DNA of 64,000 nt from JAHQVK01 sp039819565 (GTDB lineage Bacteria; Myxococcota; Kuafuiibacteriia; Kuafuiibacteriales; Kuafuiibacteriaceae): the NCBI GenBank assembly GCA_039819565.1, contig JBCBRU010000001.1, positions 4,873 through 68,872 on the forward strand, in the 5' to 3' direction. The notes beneath the pieces were generated by a model. The model was not told the DNA's origin. It did no database searches and worked only from the letters and a program-made list of their open reading frames with translations. Positions 8,012-16,314 of the stretch are shown here, in pieces. Position numbers and translations under genes: made by a program. Position 1 is the first letter of the stretch; every line of letters starts with the position of its first letter.

Positions 8012-10132
8012 TCACATCGCTCCGAGCACATGGAGCAGGAAAGATTGCTCGAACGCCACTTCTTCCAGGGCCTCGAAGCGCCCGGCGGCGCCGCCGTGAC
8101 CCGCTTCCATGTTCGTCTTGAGAAGAAGCAAGCGGTCGTCGGTCTTTCGAGCCCGGAGGCGCGCGACCCACTTGGCGGGTTCCCAGTACGTGACGCGCGG
8201 ATCCGAGAGGCCGGCCAACACGAGCAGATGGGGATAAGGCCCCTCGCGGACGTTGTCGTAAGGAGAGTATCCCCGGATGTATTCGAAGGCCGAAGCATCG
8301 CGGATCGGATCGCCCCACTCGGGCCACTCGGGCGGAGTCAAAGGGAGGGTCTCGTCCAGCATCGTATTCAAGACATCGACGAAGGGTACGTCGGCTACGA
8401 TCGCCGAGAACAGCTCCGAGTGTTCGTTGGCCAAAACCCCCATCAACATACCGCCGGCGCTTCCTCCCATGGCGGCGATGCGAGAGGCATCGACAAGCCT
8501 ACGGTCGCCAAGCGCTCGGGCCGCGGCGGCGAAATCGGAGAAGGTGTTTCGCTTCTTCTGAAGCTTTCCGTCTCGATACCAGCGGTAGCCGCGATCCATC
8601 CCCCCGCGTACGTGAGCGATCGCGAAGATAACTCCGCGATCTACGAGCGAGAGTCGGGTCAGCGAAAAGCCGGCGGGCATGGCGTGACCGTAGGCTCCGT
8701 AGCCGTAGAGAAGGCACGGGGCGCTCCCGTCGAGCGGGACGTCCGCGCGATGGAGGATGGACACCGGCACCTCCTCACCGTCGGAAGCCGAGATCATGAG
8801 TCGCTTGGCAACGTAACGGGCGGGGTCATGGCCGCTGGGGAGGATCTGCTCCTTTCGCAAAACCCGCTCCCCCGACGACATATCGTAGTCATAGGTCCGC
8901 TGGGGTGTAGTCATCGAGCTGTATACGAATCGAAAGACCTGCGTATCGAACTCCCGCGCTCCCACGAGCCCGAGGCTGTAGACCTCCTCGGAGAAAGACA
9001 CCTTGCGCTCGCGAGTGAGCTGGGCATCGCTGAGATCGTAGATCACGAGTTGAGGGAGCCCGTCCACCCGTTCGATGACAACGAGGTGGTTTCGAAACAG
9101 GTGGTACCCAAGGCGGAGCCGCCCCGCCTGCGGGGGAAGCAGCTCACGCCAAGAGTTCCGAGCCTCATCGGCCCCTAACGCCGACAAAGGCATCGAGGCG
9201 AGCGTATAGTCCTCTGCCCCTCCCGCATTCGTCCGCATGATGAGGGACTCGCCGTGATGACTAACGTCATACTCTACCCCGACCGTACGGGTGGCCACCC
9301 GTACGGGGGCCGCACTTGGGCTCTCTGCATCCAGCAGCCAAACCTCCGAGGTGTCGTGGTCATGCGCATCGATAGTTACGAAGCGCTGACTCTCCGTGCG
9401 GGATAGGCCGACAAAGAACCCCGGATCCTCTTCGAAATACAGCGTAGAGTCGTTCTCGGGTGGCTCACCGAGAACGTGCCGCTTTACGGTGCGCGGGCGA
9501 TGTTCAGCGTCAAGCACGGTGTAGATCACGGTCCGATCGTCGAGAAACTCGAAACTCCCGCTCGTCCCCTGAATGGAATCATCCAGCCATAACCCGGTCT
9601 CAACCTCTCGAAACCTCAAGGTCCAGAGCTCAGCGCCCGAAGTATCCTCGGCGATGGCTACGAGCCGATGATCCGGGGAGGGCTCGCAGGCACCTACCTG
9701 AAAGAAGGCTTTCCCTTTGGCCTCGGCATCCCCATCGAAGAGTACGGTTTCCTCTCCGCCTCCCCTCGGCCGCCGGCCGAAGATGGGGTGCTGGCCGCCA
9801 ACCTCGTATCGCTGGTAGTAGCTCCATGGCCCCTCGTCCTGAGGCACCGAGGCATCGTCCTCAACGATGCGTCCCCGGTACTCCTCAAAGAGCTCCTTGC
9901 GCAGATCGGCGAGGCCCTCGAGGCTGCGCGTGCAGTAGTCATTTTCGGCCTCAAGATAGGCGCGAATATCGGGCTCGAGCGCCGAGCCGTCCCGCATCGC
10001 CTCACGCCACCGTTGGGACCGGAGCCAAGCAAACTCATCGTTCCATCGATAGCCGTGAGCGGCCTGAGGGGCGGAGCGAGGCTCAGCCTGCGGGGGCGAA
10101 GGTAAGGCGTGGGGAGGGGATTCGTCGTTCAT
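8012..10132 (-). CDS. Prolyl oligopeptidase family S9A peptidase, oligopeptidase B-like
   Basis: A 706-residue protein matching the usual S9A length: an N-terminal seven-bladed propeller region (residues about 75-430) and a C-terminal alpha/beta hydrolase domain. The nucleophile motif G-G-S-A-G-G lies near residue 555, the acid in D-P-R-V-T-Y-W near 645, and the His in E-A-G-H-G-G-A-A-G-R near 679. The block D-V-L-N-T-M-L-D-E-T-L-P-L-T is characteristic of oligopeptidase B (PtrB), which cleaves short peptides after Arg/Lys. No signal peptide is seen, so it is probably cytosolic. It follows the lamin-tail lipoprotein gene by only six bases. Confidence 0.9.
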   Translation of the reverse strand: MNDESPPHALPSPPQAEPRSAPQAAHGYRWNDEFAWLRSQRWREAMRDGSALEPDIRAYLEAENDYCTRSLEGLADLRKELFEEYRGRIVEDDASVPQDEGPWSYYQRYEVGGQHPIFGRRPRGGGEETVLFDGDAEAKGKAFFQVGACEPSPDHRLVAIAEDTSGAELWTLRFREVETGLWLDDSIQGTSGSFEFLDDRTVIYTVLDAEHRPRTVKRHVLGEPPENDSTLYFEEDPGFFVGLSRTESQRFVTIDAHDHDTSEVWLLDAESPSAAPVRVATRTVGVEYDVSHHGESLIMRTNAGGAEDYTLASMPLSALGADEARNSWRELLPPQAGRLRLGYHLFRNHLVVIERVDGLPQLVIYDLSDAQLTRERKVSFSEEVYSLGLVGAREFDTQVFRFVYSSMTTPQRTYDYDMSSGERVLRKEQILPSGHDPARYVAKRLMISASDGEEVPVSILHRADVPLDGSAPCLLYGYGAYGHAMPAGFSLTRLSLVDRGVIFAIAHVRGGMDRGYRWYRDGKLQKKRNTFSDFAAAARALGDRRLVDASRIAAMGGSAGGMLMGVLANEHSELFSAIVADVPFVDVLNTMLDETLPLTPPEWPEWGDPIRDASAFEYIRGYSPYDNVREGPYPHLLVLAGLSDPRVTYWEPAKWVARLRARKTDDRLLLLKTNMEAGHGGAAGRFEALEEVAFEQSFLLHVLGAM

Positions 10133-10138
10133 CTGGGC

Positions 10139-11596
10139 TCACTCTTTCGAACAATCGACCGGAGGCGATGGATCCCCCGGAGTAGGTCGACACCACCTGA
10201 AGACCCCATCGGCGCCGCGCGCGAGCGACTCGTGGGACAGGCTGGGCGGAGCGCCTCCGGGATGATCCGCGCCTCGAAGAGTTCCGAGTACAACGCGATC
10301 CAACCGAACGTCTCCAGCCCAAAGCTCTATCGCGACGCCGGACTGCGCCGTGTCTCCCCGAGGCCGCACCACGAGCGCCTCGCCTGGAAACCAGGTGGTC
10401 CATGACCCGTCGTCTCCGAAAAACGCGCCAGGAGCATCAACCACCCGAAAAACGCTGGGCGTCCCATCGAGAACTCGAAGCTCGAGGCCAACTCGATCGG
10501 TATCCATCGCCGTCTCCCCTGCGTTAACGAGTTCAATCCACTCATCGGCGGCACTGACGGTGCCGGCCCCCGGGTAGCCGTCGAAGGGCACACCCGCCGG
10601 GATGCTGTCGCCCCAGTCTCTTCGTGGAGACGTCACCACCTCAGAGATCCGAGCAAAAACCGGCGTTGGAGTCTGCACGGAGAGTTCGGTTCGAGCCGTC
10701 TCTCCAGCCAGGTCTTCCGCGACGATCTCGGCCGTCAGCGTCTCGTCCTCAGGAAGCGCCCCGTTCGATCGAAGCCATAGCCTAACCCCAGGCATATCCA
10801 TGGACTCGAGGAGTCCGCGGTCCCCTTTCGATTGCCAAGCGCCCGAGACGCGAACCACCTCACTCGCCGTAACCTCGACCTCCAGCCGGCCAGGAAGAGC
10901 GCGGGCCTGTGCCGTCACCCCAGGAGGTACGCGATCCGCAACCGTCCCCGTACGAATAAGCACCAGGCTCTCCGTGGATGAGACTCGCGGCCCCACCAAA
11001 CGAAGCCAACGTGGTGGGCACTCGGGGCTGCACACGAGCTTGGGTACGATCCGGAAGTGACCGGGGGTCTCGAGTTCCGGAGCCAGCTCCCACCGACCGC
11101 CCACATCATCCTCGAGGGCGTAGGTCTCGCCCGGTGCGGTCCCAGCAAGAACCACCCAATTCAAGTTCGCGGGGGCCGACTTTCCGGGTACGGGACGCCG
11201 GATCACAACCTCGCTTGGACGTTCATCAGCCCTTCCGACCACCGTGAATGAGATCGAAGCCACGTCGATGGATGCGCCCTCCGAGTCTACGAGCGCACCG
11301 GTGAGGTCGACGAAGATCGTTTCTCCCCCCGGCCAGCGAGGCAGAGGGTAGAGCCGGAGACCCGATGAGAGCTCCTCCATCTCGAAAGACAAGTTGCCAT
11401 TGAGTCCCTCTACGCGAGGGGCTCCCACCCAGCTCGCTTCCGCGCTCCAGTCGAGCGAAACTACGTCCGTCAGGTCCACGAGACCCTCTGGGTGCCTTTC
11501 GGGGACCAAAAGGTGGTCCTCACCGCGAGGAGCCTCGGGAGGGGCCCAGCACCCGGTGAAGATCAGCGCGAGGACTCGGCAAGCAACTGAGACCAC
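10139..11596 (-). CDS. Lipoprotein with a lamin-tail-like domain
   Basis: The reading frame extends upstream to 12499, but only the part from GTG 11596 looks like protein. It starts V-V-S-V-A-C-R-V-L-A-L-I-F-T-G-C, a signal peptide with a lipobox-like F-T-G-C. About 485 residues follow: Ig/Big-like beta segments (F-V-D-L-T-G-A-L-V-D-S-E-G type, residues about 60-300), then a lamin-tail-like domain from about residue 310 (I-S-E-V-V-T-S-P then A-D-E-W-I-E-L-V-N-A-G). Such domains occur on secreted proteins and often bind surfaces or accompany nucleases; no nuclease motif is seen here. It overlaps the end of the upstream gene by 34 bases, implying one transcript. Confidence 0.72.
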   Translation of the reverse strand: MVSVACRVLALIFTGCWAPPEAPRGEDHLLVPERHPEGLVDLTDVVSLDWSAEASWVGAPRVEGLNGNLSFEMEELSSGLRLYPLPRWPGGETIFVDLTGALVDSEGASIDVASISFTVVGRADERPSEVVIRRPVPGKSAPANLNWVVLAGTAPGETYALEDDVGGRWELAPELETPGHFRIVPKLVCSPECPPRWLRLVGPRVSSTESLVLIRTGTVADRVPPGVTAQARALPGRLEVEVTASEVVRVSGAWQSKGDRGLLESMDMPGVRLWLRSNGALPEDETLTAEIVAEDLAGETARTELSVQTPTPVFARISEVVTSPRRDWGDSIPAGVPFDGYPGAGTVSAADEWIELVNAGETAMDTDRVGLELRVLDGTPSVFRVVDAPGAFFGDDGSWTTWFPGEALVVRPRGDTAQSGVAIELWAGDVRLDRVVLGTLRGADHPGGAPPSLSHESLARGADGVFRWCRPTPGDPSPPVDCSKE

Positions 11597-12198
11597 CTTC
11601 CGCCGGTGGCGGCGTCCAGAGCGCCGTCGAGGCGCAGGAGCTGGACAAGGCCGTCTGCTGCGGGCTCCTTCGGAGCCTCCAGCTCGACCTCGAGGCGTTC
11701 GAAATACAGCTCCGTCACCTTTAGGACCGCCGCCCGCACCACAGCAGATCGGCGTAGACGCTCGCGATGAGCCCGCAGCTCGTCGGACGAGAAGATGAGC
11801 TGACCGAGCTGAAACCGGAGGGACACGTCGAGCCCATAGCCTCGACCTTCCGTCCAAGAGGGATCTCGCTCGGCTTGGGCTCGGATGTCGAGGTCGGAGT
11901 CGGTGCCGACGCGAACGTCGAGACGCGGTAGCCAGCCGCGGCTTCGGGCCCGACCTCCCCAGCTCCGTACCTCGGCATCGCTCGGCAACCTCAGAGAGGC
12001 TTCCGCCGCGTCCTGCACCGAAACCAAGCTGGGCCATCCGCTCCCGGCGACACGAGCCCTTAGTTCGCGCATGCGAGCCGCGTCTGCGGCCTGAGGAGAT
12101 TCCCCCCGGGATGGTCCTTTCGACGCCGGAGGCGTCCCGAACGCTGTAGAGCCCAAGGCCGTCAGCTGGGCGGTGAATAGCCACGCTATCGCCCGCAT
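11563..12198 (-). CDS. Exported protein resembling a truncated TolC/outer-membrane efflux protein
   Basis: A 211-residue protein with a signal peptide (M-R-A-I-A-W-L-F-T-A-Q-L-T-A-L-G-S-T-A-F). The middle has L-P-R-L-D-V-R-V-G and V-S-L-R-F-Q-L-G-Q-L-I-F strands followed by a long helix with E-L-R-A-H-R-E-R-L-R-R and V-T-E-L-Y-F-E-R-L-E, the pattern of one TolC repeat. A whole TolC protein is about 400-500 residues, so at most half is present. It may be a reduced paralogue rather than a decayed gene, because the frame is intact and coupled on both sides (13-base overlap upstream, 34 downstream). The function is not known. Confidence 0.6.
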   Translation of the reverse strand: MRAIAWLFTAQLTALGSTAFGTPPASKGPSRGESPQAADAARMRELRARVAGSGWPSLVSVQDAAEASLRLPSDAEVRSWGGRARSRGWLPRLDVRVGTDSDLDIRAQAERDPSWTEGRGYGLDVSLRFQLGQLIFSSDELRAHRERLRRSAVVRAAVLKVTELYFERLEVELEAPKEPAADGLVQLLRLDGALDAATGGRWSQLLAESSR

Positions 12199-12533
12199 CC
12201 CAGCACTCGCGCCCGCTCCCGATGCGCGAGCTCCAGCAGCGAGCCCTGCAAGCCACCTTTCGGGAGCTTCTCGAGAGGCTCCACGACGCAGACCGGGAGG
12301 CGAGGTGGGGATCGAAACGCCTCAAAGAGCGCGTCCCAGCCCACGACCACAGCGGCGCCGAATGCGACCTCCTCACTTCCTCGGGCGCTTTGGGACCGCC
12401 AGCGGAAGCCACTCCATATCCGAACCTGCAACGGTTCGCTGGCCGCGGCCGCGGGCGCTCCGAGACCTGCAGGAAGACCTGCAGAGAGAGCAAATCCAAT
12501 GAGTCTTAGGGCCAGGGTGCTTTTCCCAAACAC
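12186..12533 (-). CDS. Short exported protein of unknown function
   Basis: A 115-residue protein from a GTG start with a G/A-rich ribosome-binding stretch just upstream. It has a signal peptide (K-S-T-L-A-L-R-L-I-G-F-A-L then Ala/Gly-rich, probable cleavage after A-A-A-A-S), followed by a basic/aromatic strand W-S-G-F-R-W-R-S and a C-terminus ending in V-L-G-C-G-R. It is the first of three overlapping genes (with the TolC-like and lamin-tail proteins), so it probably acts with them at the cell envelope. No family was recognised. Confidence 0.55.
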   Translation of the reverse strand: MFGKSTLALRLIGFALSAGLPAGLGAPAAAASEPLQVRIWSGFRWRSQSARGSEEVAFGAAVVVGWDALFEAFRSPPRLPVCVVEPLEKLPKGGLQGSLLELAHRERARVLGCGR

Positions 12534-12636
12534 CCCCTCCCCCGATTCAAGGGCTGTGCCGAGCCGAGCCGAGCTCTATAAAGGGCGGTCTCGTCCGAAA
12601 GTCGCACCTCCGGTTCGCTTATCGGAGGGAGCTCGT

Positions 12637-13485
12637 CTACCCGGCGGAACGGATCTGCACCAAGCCCTCGTTCATTCGCCCGCTTCGAAAGCCCTCGAGA
12701 TCGAGGGCGACGAAGCGAAAACCGATCTCGCGCCCGGCCGCGACGACGGCCTTTCGAGCTTCGAACGCCCGCGTGAGCTCGGCCTCGCCCACCTCCAACC
12801 GCACCATGTCCTCGTTCTCGCGAACCAACCGCGCCCGCACGTCGAAGAACCCCATGTCGCGGAGGACGTCCTCCATCCGTTCGATGCGTGAGAGACGATC
12901 CGCGGTCACCTCCATCCCGTACGGGACACGGCTCGAAAGGCACGCCAGCTGAGGTTTGTTCCACGTTGCGAGCCCAGCTCGTCGGGAGAGCGCACGGATC
13001 TCAGCCTTGGATAGGTGGGCCTCCGCCAACGGGTGTCGAACCCCCCGCTGAGCGGCCGCCGCGTGGCCGGGGCGATGATCCGAAAGATCATCGGCGTTGA
13101 AACCATCGACAACGACCGTTCCCGGGCTCGCCTCGGCGAGAAGGCCTGCGGCATCGAACAGCGTGTCCTTGCAGTAAAAGCAGCGAGACGGAGCATTCGC
13201 TCGATACTCCGGGCGATCGAGTTCGCGGGTGTCGACGATGCGATGGGCGATGCCAATGTCGCGGGCAAGGTGCTTCGCCGCTTCGAGCTCGCGGCCGGCC
13301 AACGAGGCGGAACGAGCCGTCAGGGCCTCCGCCCGCTCTCCGAGCACTCGATGGGCTGCCCAAGCCAGGTAGGTCGAGTCGACCCCTCCCGAAAAGGCGA
13401 CCAAGACTTTCTCGACCTCTCCGAGACGCGCAAAGACCGTGCGCTCCTTTGCGTCGAGGTCCGAATCCTCTGCGGCGACGTCCAT
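12637..13485 (-). CDS. larE: LarE-type ATP-dependent sulfur transferase (PP-loop)
   Basis: A 282-residue PP-loop protein. In the known pathway LarE adenylates and then inserts sulfur into the pyridinium-dicarboxylate precursor of the nickel-pincer cofactor used by lactate racemase and relatives. The PP-loop S-G-G-V-D-S sits at residues 32-37, followed by the family segment Y-R-A-N-A-P-S-R-C-F-Y-C-K and N-K-P-Q-L-A-C-L-S-S-R-V-P-Y-G. Cys102, Cys105 and Cys182 are all present; a three-Cys set is what iron-sulfur type LarE enzymes need, unlike single-Cys sacrificial types. No larB, larC or larA homologue lies in the window, so the target enzyme is elsewhere or the protein serves another sulfur transfer. 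Confidence 0.88.
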   Translation of the reverse strand: MDVAAEDSDLDAKERTVFARLGEVEKVLVAFSGGVDSTYLAWAAHRVLGERAEALTARSASLAGRELEAAKHLARDIGIAHRIVDTRELDRPEYRANAPSRCFYCKDTLFDAAGLLAEASPGTVVVDGFNADDLSDHRPGHAAAAQRGVRHPLAEAHLSKAEIRALSRRAGLATWNKPQLACLSSRVPYGMEVTADRLSRIERMEDVLRDMGFFDVRARLVRENEDMVRLEVGEAELTRAFEARKAVVAAGREIGFRFVALDLEGFRSGRMNEGLVQIRSAG

Positions 13486-13545
13486 CGAGTGCGCACTAGA
13501 CCGTCGAAGGCGCGTTTCTGTCGAGACTCCCGAAGCCCGAAGGAC

Positions 13546-14241
13546 TCAACCGGCCCCGAGGGCATGCGCGACGCGGAGAACCCGAACGACAGCCAGACTC
13601 CCCGGGTCGAGGCCGACGCGTCCCGCGCGGAAGAGAAGCTCGTCGGCCGTGACCTGGTCGAGATCGAGGTCCTCGAACCCGTCGAGGCCACGCATCCCGA
13701 GAGCCGCCAACAGCGGCCGATGGGTGCCCCTCGCACCGTCCTTCACGAGCGCGTCAGCCTCGGCTCGTCCATCACCGACGGTGAGCCAGATGCGGTCCGG
13801 AGAAAGAGAGCCGTTCGGATCGATCCACAGGACCCGCGCCGCGAGCCCCACCCGAACCTCCGGGGGAAAACCCATGCATCCGGACGCCTCGAGTTCGAGA
13901 AGCCGGTCCAGTCGCACCCGATCCGGCGTCCTCCGAGGGGCCTCACTCGAGAGACGGGCGCGGAGGCCTACTTCTCCCAGAGTCAGCCGCACCGGCCCCG
14001 TAGCGGCCACAACCGGCGCATCGATACGGCGTCCCTGCACCACCGTCCCCCGAGGAGAGGCCCCGAGGTCGACGATCACCATTCGCCCCCGGCGAATCTC
14101 GAGGCGGGCATGGCGCAGAGCGACGGTGGGGTGGGGAAGAACGAGGTCCGCGGATCGCGAGCGACCGATGAGCGCGGAGGCCCCGACACTGCGCTCACCG
14201 AGCCAGCGCCCCCGCAGCTCAACCTCGACCCGCATCCCCAT
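13546..14241 (-). CDS. FHA-domain protein
   Basis: About 231 residues from the ATG at 14241 (the frame opens upstream at 14307, but the FHA fold begins right after this Met). The N-terminal domain shows the phosphothreonine-binding signature: I-G-R-S-R-S-A-D-L-V-L-P, then A-L-R-H-A-R-L-E-I and a degenerate end (S-P-R-G-T-V-V instead of S-x-N-G-T). The C-terminal half is unrecognised, with Leu/Asp-rich helices. It is probably a cytosolic signalling adaptor for Ser/Thr kinases. It is transcribed away from the outer-membrane protein gene that starts about 70 bases off. Confidence 0.75.
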   Translation of the reverse strand: MGMRVEVELRGRWLGERSVGASALIGRSRSADLVLPHPTVALRHARLEIRRGRMVIVDLGASPRGTVVQGRRIDAPVVAATGPVRLTLGEVGLRARLSSEAPRRTPDRVRLDRLLELEASGCMGFPPEVRVGLAARVLWIDPNGSLSPDRIWLTVGDGRAEADALVKDGARGTHRPLLAALGMRGLDGFEDLDLDQVTADELLFRAGRVGLDPGSLAVVRVLRVAHALGAG

Positions 14242-14313
14242 GACCGCAAGGTACGTCAGCAGTGCTGACGGATGTACCTTTCCCGGGGGTGCTCCCGGAG
14301 GGAACATCCCCGG

Positions 14314-15102
14314 GTGCTCCTCGTCACCTGGGCGTCTCTAGCGATCGGCTTTGAGGCAGGATCTGCCGATCTTGGGTCTCGACTGAGGCTTCCCGTGGCG
14401 GCCGCGGTCCGCCCCGCCACCGTCCCCGACGATCATTTTGCCGTCCGATTCTCGGGGACCCTGCTGACGCGCCCCGGTCAGTGGAGCGCGCCTCTCGTTG
14501 CGGGCGCTGGATACGGTCTGACCGACAACTTCGAGATCGGGACCGCGCTTCTCCGCTTCACGCTGGCCGAGGCCGAAAGTGGGGTTCCTGGCGCCGACGG
14601 CCTCACCGCCCCTACCATCTACGGTGCCGCTCGACTCCCCCTAGGGCCCGTGGAGCTCGGCGGGCGGGCAGAGCTGGAGCTTCCGCTCGAGGGCTTTCGA
14701 GCGCTCTCCGCGGGCACGTTCGTGCGGTTCCACTTCGGCTCGGTGGCTCGAGTGGACCTGAGCGCCGAAGCGACCCTGTTTTACGACGGCGTTGAGGTGA
14801 GTTGGCCCTCCGTCGGAGATTTAGGGGCGACCTTCAATCTCCTCGAGCGCTGGGCCTTGACCGGGGGCCTCAGCTTTCGCAGCGATGACCTAGGCGCCGA
14901 CCTGCGCGCCGTCCCTCGGGTGGGGACCCTCGTAACGCTAGGGCAGCCAAGCTCGCCTCCTCTTCTCGACCTCGAGGTCGCTCTTCTGTTCCCGGCCGCG
15001 GCCTTGACCGGTCCGGATTTCGAGGAGGGTTGGGGCGGCTCCCTCATCCTCACCCTCTTCTTCGACGACCCCGCCGATGGCGTGGGCCCGGACCCTTTTT
15101 AG
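14314..15102 (+). CDS. Outer-membrane beta-barrel protein, unknown function
   Basis: The GTG at 14314 gives a clean signal peptide (V-L-L-V-T-W-A-S-L-A-I-G-F-E-A-G-S-A) and has a G-G-A-G-G-type ribosome-binding site about eleven bases upstream; the frame opens earlier at 14272. The mature part alternates hydrophobic and polar residues in beta-strand fashion (for example A-P-L-V-A-G-A-G-Y-G-L-T and V-R-F-H-F-G-S-V-A-R-V-D-L), like small porin-type barrels of 10-12 strands. Its C-terminus is D-P-F, so it ends in the aromatic residue favoured by barrel assembly. It ends three bases from the convergent JAMM gene. No substrate is suggested. Confidence 0.7.
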   Translation: MLLVTWASLAIGFEAGSADLGSRLRLPVAAAVRPATVPDDHFAVRFSGTLLTRPGQWSAPLVAGAGYGLTDNFEIGTALLRFTLAEAESGVPGADGLTAPTIYGAARLPLGPVELGGRAELELPLEGFRALSAGTFVRFHFGSVARVDLSAEATLFYDGVEVSWPSVGDLGATFNLLERWALTGGLSFRSDDLGADLRAVPRVGTLVTLGQPSSPPLLDLEVALLFPAAALTGPDFEEGWGGSLILTLFFDDPADGVGPDPF

Positions 15103-15105
15103 GGA

Positions 15106-16314
15106 CTAAGCAGCCTGATACGCGACGGGGGCGATCTCGAGGGTGCTCCGGATCTCGGAAATGGCAGGGCTGGCCGGAAGCGCAATATGGGTTGCACCCT
15201 GATTCTGAGCCATGGCCGCGGCGAGCCAGGGGTCCGGGTGGTCTCGAAGCGGTCGGACCGGCAGCCCGCTGAAACCGATCTCTTGGCTAGGGCCCCCGAC
15301 CAAGAGGCCGTCCACGCCCTCGAGGTCGAGGTCTCGCAGATCGATATCGAGCCAGGACGGCACCGCGAGAATTTTTTCAGCGCCCATGGATATCCACCCG
15401 GCGCGAAGATCCCAGACGTCAGCCTCACCGGATGAGTAGGCGAAGAGAGGTCCCCCGGGTGTTCCTCGGCCCCCCAGCTGCTCCGCCACCACCATGAGCC
15501 CGATGGGCTCGCCGGTGCTGCTGATGAGCTCGATGGCCTGACCCGCGGAGCCCACAGGAAGCGAGGCTTGCAGCGTCATCGGTCTTCTCCAGGGCACCCC
15601 CTGGGACAGACGCCCCAGCGCTTCGACGATACGCGCCTCGTGGGGCCGCTGAAAACCGGTGAGGGGGGAGAGCACCCCGAGCTCAAAGTCTCGAACCCGC
15701 TCCGACTGCTCTCGATTTAGGCGGAGCTCACGGCCCTCGGCGAAGCTCCTCAGAGCCTCCCGTTCTCGGGGAGCCAGTCTCCGGTGGGCCAACCGTCCCC
15801 CTACGGGGGCGATTGGGGAGGGACTCGTGCCTCCACGAAACTCCAGATCCGGAAAACTCTCGGGAGCGGGCCGCGATTCATCAAAAGCTCTGCGATCCTG
15901 ACTCCATCGATACGCGGCCACCTCGCCGCAGCGTCCTCGGCGAACCTCGAAGACGAGGTGCACCAGGTCGGGCATCAGCGGGTAGCCGTTGGGGGCGATG
16001 GCGGCGCGGTCCACGGCGGAGAGATACGCGCCGGCGTCGGGATGGCTGTGGTACAGCACCCGCTCCACGCGTCCCGCTTCATCAGCTTTTTCGAGCACTT
16101 CGAGGTGCTCTCGATCGTCGAAGGCAAAGCGGTCAGGTTCCGCAGCGACGTTGGCCAGGGCGACCGGATGGTCAGCCACGTCCTCAGTCCGAGAGCCAAA
16201 CACGAGCCCACAAGCTTCCCTGGGGTAGCGTTCTTCGGCGTCCGCGCGCATGGCGGCCAGAGCGCGCGCCGAGATATCCACCCCAAAGGCCGTCCAGCCC
16301 GCCCCGCTGGTCAT
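15106..16314 (-). CDS. JAMM (Mov34/MPN) metalloprotease domain fused to an ATP-sulfurylase PUA-like domain
   Basis: A 402-residue two-part protein. Residues about 8-140 form a JAMM isopeptidase-like domain with every metal-site residue: Glu33 in R-E-A-C-G, His89 and His91 in H-S-H-P, Ser99 and Asp102 (H-x-H-x7-S-x2-D). Residues about 180-300 resemble the N-terminal PUA-like domain of ATP sulfurylase, notably L-N-R-E-Q and L-G-V-L-S-P-L-T-G-F-Q-R-P-H-E-A, then Q-G-V-P-W-R-R-P-M-T-L. The sulfurylase catalytic domain, with its Q-x-R-N/H-x-x-H motifs, is absent; the last 100 residues are unrecognised. Known bacterial JAMM proteins trim ubiquitin-like or sulfur-carrier proteins, so a role in sulfur transfer or peptide removal is plausible but inferred. 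Its ATG overlaps the stop of the giant coiled-coil gene (16311-16314). Confidence 0.8.
   Translation of the reverse strand: MTSGAGWTAFGVDISARALAAMRADAEERYPREACGLVFGSRTEDVADHPVALANVAAEPDRFAFDDREHLEVLEKADEAGRVERVLYHSHPDAGAYLSAVDRAAIAPNGYPLMPDLVHLVFEVRRGRCGEVAAYRWSQDRRAFDESRPAPESFPDLEFRGGTSPSPIAPVGGRLAHRRLAPREREALRSFAEGRELRLNREQSERVRDFELGVLSPLTGFQRPHEARIVEALGRLSQGVPWRRPMTLQASLPVGSAGQAIELISSTGEPIGLMVVAEQLGGRGTPGGPLFAYSSGEADVWDLRAGWISMGAEKILAVPSWLDIDLRDLDLEGVDGLLVGGPSQEIGFSGLPVRPLRDHPDPWLAAAMAQNQGATHIALPASPAISEIRSTLEIAPVAYQAA

Noticed and set aside
11597..12499. Upstream extension of the lamin-tail lipoprotein frame
   Set aside because: This part is Arg/Ser-rich and overlaps two other genes with export signals; the signal peptide at GTG 11596 marks the true start.
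12560..12580. Three tandem CCGAG units and a TATAGA box before the short exported protein gene
   Set aside because: Only three copies, and no convincing -35 at the right distance, so neither a repeat array nor a promoter is claimed.
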